A DNA stretch of 64,000 nucleotides, from the NCBI GenBank assembly GCA_963580455.1, contig OY756958.1, forward strand, positions 31,570,501 through 31,634,500, written 5' to 3'. Source of the stretch: Euonymus europaeus (Eukaryota; Streptophyta; Magnoliopsida; Celastrales; Celastraceae). Below, in pieces: positions 55,601 to 64,000 of the stretch. Made by a program: the position numbers and the translations under genes. Every line of letters begins with the position of its first letter. The stretch's first letter is position 1. The notes beneath the pieces are model-generated. The model was not told where the DNA came from. It saw only the letters and a program-made list of their open reading frames with translations, and ran no database searches.

Positions 55601-58600
55601 TCTTAATTCTGAAAAAAGGAAAGTTGTCATAAGAAAATGACCCGACTGCATGAAAGTTGAAACTCACAAAGAGGAAGACTTAATGTTCTCCCCCTGAAGT
55701 CTGATATTTGCTTGGCAAATAATTATCTATTATTCTATATGGGCGTGTATTAGTGCTGGCTGTTGCATTCAAAATTTATTCTTTCACACATTTTACTTCA
55801 TAATTCCTTCCAGGGTTCTAGTTGGAACTGGTCGAGCATGCTTTGAAAGCTTGAGGCCATTGGCTTATAGTCTACTTGCGGAGATTGTTCATCATGTGCG
55901 CGGGGAGCTTTCTTTGGCACAGGTGTTTCTTTTGATGAGACATCTCTTGCCAATTTGATTGTTCTATACTTCTATTTCTCTCTCATCTCTCAAGGAATTT
56001 TTTAATTGTTGTTTGCTTTCATATTTGTCTTCTAGTACTCTTCTGCTGGTATCCTACGTTTTTTTAATATGTGAGTGCTGTTGCCATGTGTTTGATGCTT
56101 TACATTTTCTGGCTAATGCTATTGTGCTATTGTGCTGCAGTTATCACGGATCATTTATTTGTTTTCAAGTAACATGCATGACGCTTCACTATCGCTCAAC
56201 ATTCATACTACTTGTGCTCGGTTGATGCTGAATCTGGTGCTTATGCAAACTCTATTCCTTGAATTATTTACCTTGCTATCATATGTTTTAATTTCTGATT
56301 CTTCACTCCCTATGACTTGATGTCTTGGGTTTAGGTGGAGTCAATTTTTGAGAAAGGGATTGACCAACAATCAATGGATGAAGCACGAATTTTACTGGTA
56401 CAACTTTCAGTGCCATTGTTCATATGGGTTTTTTTGTTTGGTTCTGTTTTTGAGGATTTTTTTAATATCTTGGAATAACTTGGTTCTCTTTTTATAGGGT
56501 CGTATTTTGGATGCTTTTGTTGGAAAATTTAGTACTTTCAAGCATACAATTCCACAGGTATTGTTACTTGTTAATTGCTTGGATCTGTGGTTCGATACCT
56601 CAGTACACTTTCATTCGGTTGGTTTAATTTACCAATATATGAAATTTTGCTTGAATCTGAGCAATTTAGTAAGGAAGGTTGCACATATTTCTTTTCCATT
56701 GCCTAAAATCCTTGCTCCCTTTCTTTGTTAGAATTGTCATTCACTTACTTCTTTTGATCCTGTTTCAGCTCTAGCAATTGATTGCATTTCTTTTGTGTAA
56801 GAACTTATTTTCTGAAAATTTCATCGGCATTAATTCCTTTTAATTTAAGTTCATTTTCTGTGTTTCCATAGTTAAATTCATTAGTCTAGTCACATGTAAC
56901 TTTTTTTTTTGTCTAGGTTATTCAGTACCCATTTCCTCCAATTAGTATATGTTTCAATAGAAAGCTACCTTTGACTTTACACATTTGTCGAAGCATGAAA
57001 TCACGAATTGTTCTTGGAACCTGCATTATGCACTCATTAGTATTTCTTATTATATAATATATATTATGTGTTTTTTTGTCTTTTTTGTATTTTGTATTAA
57101 AATTTATATATTTCCTCTTATCATAGCTATTGGATGAGGGTGAGGAAGGAAAAGATCGTGCTACTATGAGGTCAAAGCTTGAACTGCCTGTGCAGGTTGT
57201 TGTTAGACCTGTATTTAATTTTGCTTTTTAGTTATCTTTTGAGATCCTGAACTCCTTGAGTTACCTGATCTTTCCCTAGTTTTTCTCAGCTATGCACTTT
57301 TATGTTCTCTGTGTCACAAAAAACTTGATGTAGGATAGATTTAGGATTGTTGACCTAAAACTGTTGTTGATGATCTAGGTTATGGGAGTTTGGGTTCTGG
57401 GGTGAGAAAATAGGTCTGGCAGAAATGAAAAGACATTTTTGTGGGGTCTTTTGTTGTGAAAAGGTTATGAAGCATTAGGGAGGTTTGGCAGCTTGATAAA
57501 TAAGATCTCAAAAATAGACTTTCATTCCCATAGCCAACAAGTCTAGCAAACATGATTGCAGCTTGGTGGAGGACGAAATAGGTCTTCACCAGGCGCGCCT
57601 TTAACAATTATGTGGATTCTTTTATGTGCATAAAAAAATAATGGAATCTTCTATGTTGATGTTGTTTATTATTGATGCAAAAGGAATCTTAGCCGTGGGT
57701 CAATAATTTCCTCTTTAGTTTTGTGAATTTTGGGTAGTCTCAGATGAGTCTTAATATTTTCTGGAAACATCTAGAATTCAACGAGTATTGTTTGTTGTGA
57801 AAGTACTTGGGTATATGATGACTATATATACTCGTGTAGAGAAGATAAGCAGTTGGACAGTTTCATGTGTTGGTTGTGGGGGACTGGGGTGGTTGAAGTG
57901 CCTGAGGATTATTTGCATGTTTTTGCACTTTTTTGTTGTTGTACTAAACTACTAATCCATTCTAGTTCTTTTTTCCTTTTACTGTCACATTTTCTTAGAC
58001 TACTAAGAACTGGGGTCTTCGTGCCTTAAATTCGGACATGTGGCATGGTTGCAGGCTGTTTTGAATTTGCAGGTTCCTGTCGAACATTCCAAGGAAGTCA
58101 GTGACTGTAAGAATCTGATTAAAACTTTGGTCATGGGTATGATTGTTGTCCTCACTTGTTTCAGCTATTAATTTTCATGTGATATTAATTAATAATTTTA
58201 AAGAGTTTCAGGAACTTATGGTGCTTAATTCGATAAGAAAATGACCAAAATTTTATTTCTTGTCGCTTAATTAATTCTTTCTATAAATAACCAAATTTTT
58301 GGGCTTGTTACTACTTCAGGAATGAAGACGATCATATGGAGTATAACCCATGCACATTTGCCTCGATCTCAGGTTTTTCCTTTCTCTGACATTTTTGTGC
58401 TTGACATAGAGACTTGATAGTTGACAGTACCTAATAGAATGATCTATGCTTCAGGTTTCTCCTTCCTCACATGGAACTCACTCACAAATGCTTGGTTCCC
58501 CAAACTCTACCTTACCAACATCTCAAGCATTTAAAGGGATGAGGGAAGATGAGGTACTGACTTGAGATATCATACTAGCCTTTTGCTTTATCGGTTAGGT

Positions 58601-61600
58601 CTAAATTTAATCTTTTCAGGTGGGGAAAGCTTCTGGTGTTTTAAAGAGTGGTGTTCATTGCTTAGCTTTATTCAAGGATAAGGAAGAGGAGAAGGAAATG
58701 CTTGGTCTTTTCTCCCAGATTTTGGCTATTATGGAACCTCGGGATCTTATGGACATGTTCTCATTGTGTATGCCTGAGCTTTTTGAGTGCATGATTTCCA
58801 ACAATCAACTGGTTCATATATTTTCTTCGCTTCTGCAAGCATCAAAAGTTCATCGGGCATTTGCTGATGTTTTGGTTAATTTTCTCGTAAGCAGCAAACT
58901 AGATGTCCTAAAGCATCCTGATACTCCCGCAGCAAAACTGGTGTTACATCTTTTTCGGTTTATATTTGGTGCTGTTGCAAAAGCACCTGCAGATTTTGAG
59001 CGTATATTGCTGCCTCATGTGCCTGTGATAATGGATGTTTGCATGAAGAATGCTAGTGAAATTGAGAAGCCTCTTGGGTACGTGCAACTTCTTCGTACAA
59101 TGTTTAGAGCACTCATAGGATGTAAATTTGAACTTCTGCTGCGTGAGTTGATTCCCATGTTACAGCCCTGCTTAAATATGCTATTGACAATGCTGGAGGG
59201 TCCAACTGGGGAAGATATGAGGGACCTTTTGCTGGAGCTGTGCTTGACACTTCCTGCTCGCTTGAGCTCATTGTTACCGTACCTTCCTCGTCTAATGAGG
59301 CCTCTTGTATTATGTCTTAAGGGAACTGATGACCTAGTAAGTTTAGGGTTAAGAACGCTTGAGTTTTGGGTGGACAGTTTAAATCCTGATTTCCTGGAGC
59401 CCAACATGGCCAATGTTATGTCTGAGGTGATTTTAGCCTTATGGTCTCACTTGAGGCCTCCACCATACCCTTGGGGTGGGAAAGCTTTGCAAGTCCTTGG
59501 GAAGTTAGGTGGTCGAAACAGACGCTTTCTCAAAGAGCCCCTTGTGCTTGATTGCAAAGAGAATCCAGAACATGGGCTACGCTTGATTCTTACATTTGAG
59601 CCCTCAACCCCTTTTTTGGTGCCTTTGGATCGATGCATAAATCTCGCTGTAGCAGCTGTTATGCATAAAAGTAGTGGCATGAATGCTTTTTATCGAAAGC
59701 AGGCACTAAAGTTCCTTCGTGTTTGCTTATCATCTCAGCTTAACTTACCAGGAAATATTTCTGATGAGGGATTCACACCCAGACAGTTGTCATCACTTTT
59801 ACATTCTACAGATGACTCATCTTTGCGCGGGTCTGAGACATCAGATATTAAGGTTAGTTGAGTAGAAAAGAAAAAAATCGCCTAGGTACAACTAAAAGTT
59901 TGCTCTGACATGATTTTGAAACTATCAGAATTTGAATATGATATGATAATTGCTGATATGATTATCTGATTGAATTTTAGGTGGGTTAATCGTTTCATGA
60001 CTTTGACTAAAAAATGCTTCTCTTTTACCTTCAGCACTGTGCTATCTTGTAAAGTTTTTTAGCTGTGGCAAAATTTAATCACTCATGGTTGTCTAAATGT
60101 GATTGTTATTGGTTTGAAATTTTGAAATTGGTGTTCTTGTACTGTTTGTTACCAACCTTGACTGCAACCCTTAATAGAGTTTTGTGCTTGAAGTTTTATA
60201 GGTAGCTCTATGATTGGATTTTTTTTTTGTTCTTAATTAAGATGTGAACCTTCCAACATTTCAAAAATTTGATCTAACATAAATATTCCTTCCCCTGTAT
60301 CTTAGTGGCCAACTGTCAGAGCATGCTGACAGCAATATCCTAGTGTCTTTAAATGGCATCAGAGGACCTAGCTTCAATACCCAAGCACTAATTTGTTGCA
60401 CAAGCTAAATAATTGTTTTTCTTCATGTTGACTTTAAATCTGGAGGTACTGTCATGAAATGGAGCACATTCTTGAGTAAATGTTTTTTCTAAAATTTTCA
60501 ATTACATATGTTAATTATCCTGAATTATCAACAGTCATACAAGTTTGAAGCTGTAGTTGCCATACTTCAGGATATTAATCTATACACTATTTAGGAATGT
60601 TTTTAAAATCATTCAATAATTCTTTGCAATGATTTATTTCGTTTATCAGCAGATGGTATATTATTCTGCCAATGATTGGCCATGATTTCACTTTCAATGA
60701 GAATGTGCACAATCCTTAATGAATTTCCACTTTATGGATTTTAGTTTGTATTTGACTGACTTTCATGCTCCAAACAACCTGGAGTTGAAAGGAAACGGAA
60801 AAATGAAAAAGAAAGGAGTAGATTTTTGTTAGTGCATGGCCCACACTTCTTCATTTAATTTTATGATCCATTTTAGTTCTCTCCTTTTCTTCTGTTTTTC
60901 ATTTCAAACTTTGTTGTGAGCGTTGTATCATTTTTTTAAAATTGTTCGAGGCGGAGCCATCTCGACCCTAGGCTTACGCCTGGGAGGATGCCATGAGAGG
61001 TGACCGCCTCTCATGGGTGAGGCAACGGCCTCTCATGGGTGAGGCGTCCACCTTAGATATGGAGGTTCTAAGGCAGATGAGGTGCGAGACACTGAGACGG
61101 GCTGACAGTTTCTCAAAATCACAATCGTAGCCCTTCAACACCACGATTGCCTCCTCGACAACTCCTCCACATCACGGGTGACTCCAACTGTAGCAAAAAG
61201 AAGAAGAGAAGCAGCACCACAAGAAAAGAACACAGAAGACCAAAACTTTTCTCTTATTTTGACAAGATATCCAAAGATTATCTTCAATACTCATCTTGCA
61301 TCACCTGTGAGATCGGCAGTCTGTCTCTGTTCAGTCTCTCTCTCCCCCCCTCCTATTTCCAGTTATTTATGCTACTCTGTTCTTCTCTCTCTCTCTCTCT
61401 CTCTCTGCTCACTTCATCTCTCCTTTGTCAATCACCCATTTCTGCTCCTCTGTCGTCGTCTGCCCTCCTCTATCAATCACGACCTCTCCCCTTAATTATG
61501 TTTATTATTTTTTATTTTAATAATCCAGCATAAACATAATTTCACACATGAGAAATTAACTAAGTTGTTTAATACAATTACGTTTCTTTCTTATCCAGGG

Positions 61601-63904
61601 TTAAATCTAAAAGCTCTCCACAATTGGGAAAGATATGTATCAACTATCAAGTATCAACCATAATATTATTGACGGATTAAAGAAAGGACCAATTATATAT
61701 AATCCTAAGTTTTGTTATAATTATCTGTCATATATTTAATTTTTTGTAATTATTGAATTTTATTACATAATTCTATGCTTAATTGATTACATGTGTTTAT
61801 ATGTGACAACTGTGCTGTAAAATTGATTACATGAGTAGTTATTTGATATTATTTGGTGTTTTTGAAGTTTTGAATCGATTCTTTCTGAGGCTTACACCTC
61901 GCCTCATAGAAGGTAATTGTCTCGATTCCTAAAAATGATTTTTTAAACCTTGGTTGTAATTTTGCAGGCTGACTTAGGTGTGAAGACTAAGACTCAACTT
62001 CTGGCTGAAAAGTCAGTTTTCAAAATTTTGTTAATGACTGTAATTGCCGCCAATGCTGAGCCAGATCTTGTCGACTCTAACGAGGATTTTGTCATGAATG
62101 TTTGCCGTCATTTTGCAATTATTTTTCACATTGATTCTACCTCAACGAATGCTTCAAGTACCTCTGCTGCACTTGGGGGTCCTCCTATACTTTCATCAAA
62201 TGGGAACTTACATTGCAGGTTAAAGAGTAGCACTTCTTCTAACTTGAAAGAGTTGGACCCATTAATATTTTTAGATGCTTTGGTGGATGTGCTGGCAGAT
62301 GTAAATAGGATGCATGCGAAAGCTGCTCTTAGTGCCCTAAATGTGTTTGCTGAGACTCTTTTGTTCCTTGCCCGCTCTAAGCATTCTGACTTGCTTATGC
62401 CAAGAGGAGGTCCTGGTACTCCTATGATTGTCTCCAGTCCGTCAATGAATCCTGTGTATTCGCCACCCCCAAGTGTTCGCATCCCAGTTTTTGAGCAACT
62501 CTTACCTCGTCTTTTGCACTGTTGCTACGGTAGTTCATGGCAAGCACAAATGGGAGGTGTTATGGGGCTCGGTGCATTGGTTGGGAAGGTCACTGTTGAG
62601 ATTTTGTGCGCTTTCCAAGTAAAAATTGTTCGAGGGCTGATTTATGTTCTTAAAAGACTCCCCCTTTATGCTAGCAAAGAGCAGGACGAGACTAGTCAAG
62701 TGCTTACACAGGTTCTTCGTGTAGTGAATAATGTTGATGAAGCAAACAGTGAATCACGCAGGCAAAGTTTTCAAGGAGTTGTTGAATTTCTTGCTTTGGA
62801 ATTATTTAACCCCAATGCATCTATTATCGTCAGGAAGACAGTGCAATCCTGCTTAGCACTTCTGGCTAGTAGGACTGGCAGTGAGGTATCTGAGTTGCTT
62901 GAGCCTTTGTATCAACCTTTGCTTCAACCCCTTATTGTGAGACCTCTTAGGTCTAAGACTGTTGACCAGCAGGTAGAATATACCACCACTATTGGGTACA
63001 TAGTACATACATGCATGCATAAAATTCTTTAAATGTTTTTTTCTTCTTCTACTAATTGCTATATGATGGCTTGAAGGTTGGGACAGTTACAGCATTGAAC
63101 TTTTGCTTGGCTTTGAGGCCCCCTCTTCTCAGATTGACTCAAGAATTAGTTAACTTCCTGCAAGAGGCATTGCAAATAGCTGAGGCTGATGAAACTGTCT
63201 GGGTTGTGAAATTTATGAACCCAAAAGTGGCAACTTCATTAAATAAACTTCGAACTGCTTGCATTGAGCTGCTTTGTACTACCATGGCGTGGGCAGATTT
63301 TAGAACTCCAAATCATTCTGAATTGCGCGCAAAGATAATTTCCATGTTTTTCAAGTCTCTGACATGCCGGACGCCTGAAATTGTTGCTGTTGCTAAGGAG
63401 GGCCTACGACAGGTTTCTTGAATTTTTGGCATATTATAAAAAAAATAAAATAAAATTGTGGATTGTTAAGAAGTATGATTAAGGTTTGCTGCAGTGTCAA
63501 GTGAGCTTAGTTGTTGCATTTTGAATCTTTCCAAAACTGTAGTACCATCTGCAAGCAACTGTTAATCATTTAATCGGATTATTTATGCTGTTAATTGAAA
63601 TATTCATGATTTATTTGATCATCTTCATTTTTTTTCTTCATTTAGGTTATCAATCAACAAAGAATGCCGAAAGAGCTTCTGCAAACCAGCCTCAGGCCTA
63701 TATTGGTCAACTTGGCCTCTACCAAAAACCTAAGCATGCCTCTTTTGCAAGGTCTGGCCAGGCTACTTGAATTATTGTCCACTTGGTTTAATGTTACCTT
63801 GGGTGGCAAGTTGTTAGAGCACCTTAAGAAATGGTTGGAACCAGAAAAGCTTGCACAGAGTCAGAAGTCCTGGAAGGCTGGTGAAGAGCCAAAAATTGCA
63901 GCAG
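52642..63904 (+). CDS. TRA1: TRRAP/TRA1 homologue, 5' part (SAGA and NuA4 scaffold)
   Basis: Sixteen exons encode about 1,486 residues of a protein that in plants runs near 3,800-3,900; it continues past the window. Exons: 52642-52699, 53364-54088, 54896-55021, 55119-55204, 55814-55922, 56141-56236, 56335-56397, 56498-56557, 57127-57195, 58055-58136, 58320-58372, 58455-58553, 58620-59852, 61968-62972, 63077-63412, 63646-63904. All splice GT-AG in phase. The start MGPVQNFEQHSRHLVEPDL followed by IQTRLQM matches plant TRA1. The window covers the N-terminal HEAT-repeat solenoid (for example HSEVLRPFVQDLLKVAMQVL and WGGKALQVLGKLGGRNRRFL). The FAT and pseudokinase regions would lie beyond the edge. 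TRA1 is the activator-binding scaffold shared by SAGA and NuA4 acetyltransferase complexes. No lesion is seen. Confidence 0.96.
60940..61960. mobile_element. Probable DNA-element insertion in TRA1 intron 13
   Basis: This 2.1-kb intron is much longer than its neighbours. From about 60945 it holds a GC-richer block with GGCTTACGCCTGGGAGG and repeated CGCCTCTCATGGGTGAGGC phrases; the far side (61880-61910) has GAGGCTTACACCTCGCCTCA. Such end-like sequence at both borders suggests a non-autonomous element, hAT-like in style. Between them is a CT microsatellite at 61386-61407. Ends and duplication are unclear. Confidence 0.4.
61386..61407. repeat. CT microsatellite in TRA1 intron 13
   Basis: About ten CT units in a pyrimidine-rich stretch of the intron. 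Confidence 0.85.
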
Positions 63905-64000
63905 GTAAGGATATAGGTTCTGGCTTGTGATCTGAGGTGTTGATATTGGCTAGATGCAATTCTATCTATTGGCATACATACATATTCCACGCGAGGACGT

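Noticed and set aside
59015..59413. 132-codon minus-strand frame inside TRA1 exon 13
   Set aside because: Shadow of the real coding exon on the other strand; the same holds for 62126-62482.
61147..61533. 128-codon frame rich in Ser and Leu
   Set aside because: Driven by the CT microsatellite and pyrimidine-rich intron sequence of TRA1.
1..64000. CRISPR arrays, operons, rRNA or clear tRNA genes
   Set aside because: None seen; the window is plant nuclear DNA with spliced genes. tRNA genes were looked for by eye only.

Overview
The window is nuclear DNA of a flowering plant, most likely a core eudicot and probably a woody one. The evidence is AT-rich intergenic DNA, many short GT-AG introns, plant-only genes (WUSCHEL, SAUR, GH9 endoglucanase, TRA1-type TRRAP, ALKBH9B-like demethylase) and plant transposon types. 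The species cannot be named from sequence alone. Gene identities rest on remembered family sequences, not on a database search.

Layout, left to right. 1-737: first exon of an MSRA5-type methionine sulfoxide reductase gene (minus) that runs off the left edge. About 838-2152: DNA element with long inverted repeats. 4773-5075: intronless SAUR gene (minus). 7904-9516: two-exon plant coiled-coil protein (minus). 11459-14752: six-exon membrane-anchored GH9 endoglucanase (minus). 15825-17985: broken Mutator-like element with an OTU protease-like domain. 18510-21527: WDR82/SWD2-like WD40 gene (plus). 23058-24240: a WUSCHEL gene with an intact homeodomain but an in-frame stop, a shifted C-terminus and a GC splice donor (plus).

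24585-36357 is a three-level nest of mobile DNA: a decayed hAT element holds an old ~2.0 kb solo LTR, which holds a very young 7.9 kb LTR retrotransposon. The young element has near-identical LTRs, a perfect 5-bp target duplication, an iMet primer site, and no recognisable gag-pol.

36584-38345 and 45900-47790 are inverted copies of one ~1.8 kb AT-rich element carrying degenerate telomere-like motifs. Between them lie a six-exon ALKBH9B-type RNA demethylase gene (39446-42764, minus), a divergent small membrane-protein gene (43287-43754, plus), and a disrupted RanBP2-type zinc-finger gene (44545-45797, minus). 48815-49140 is a thaumatin-like pseudogene. 52642-63904 holds the first 16 exons of the giant TRRAP/TRA1 gene (plus), which continues past the right edge.

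The genes are independent transcription units, as is normal in plants. A loose theme is chromatin and RNA regulation (WDR82-like, TRA1, ALKBH9B-like), but nothing in the sequence links them functionally. The most unusual observations are the WUSCHEL lesions, the duplicated acceptor that gives an in-frame 27-nt candidate exon in the WDR82 gene, and the young coding-poor retrotransposon in a nested insertion.
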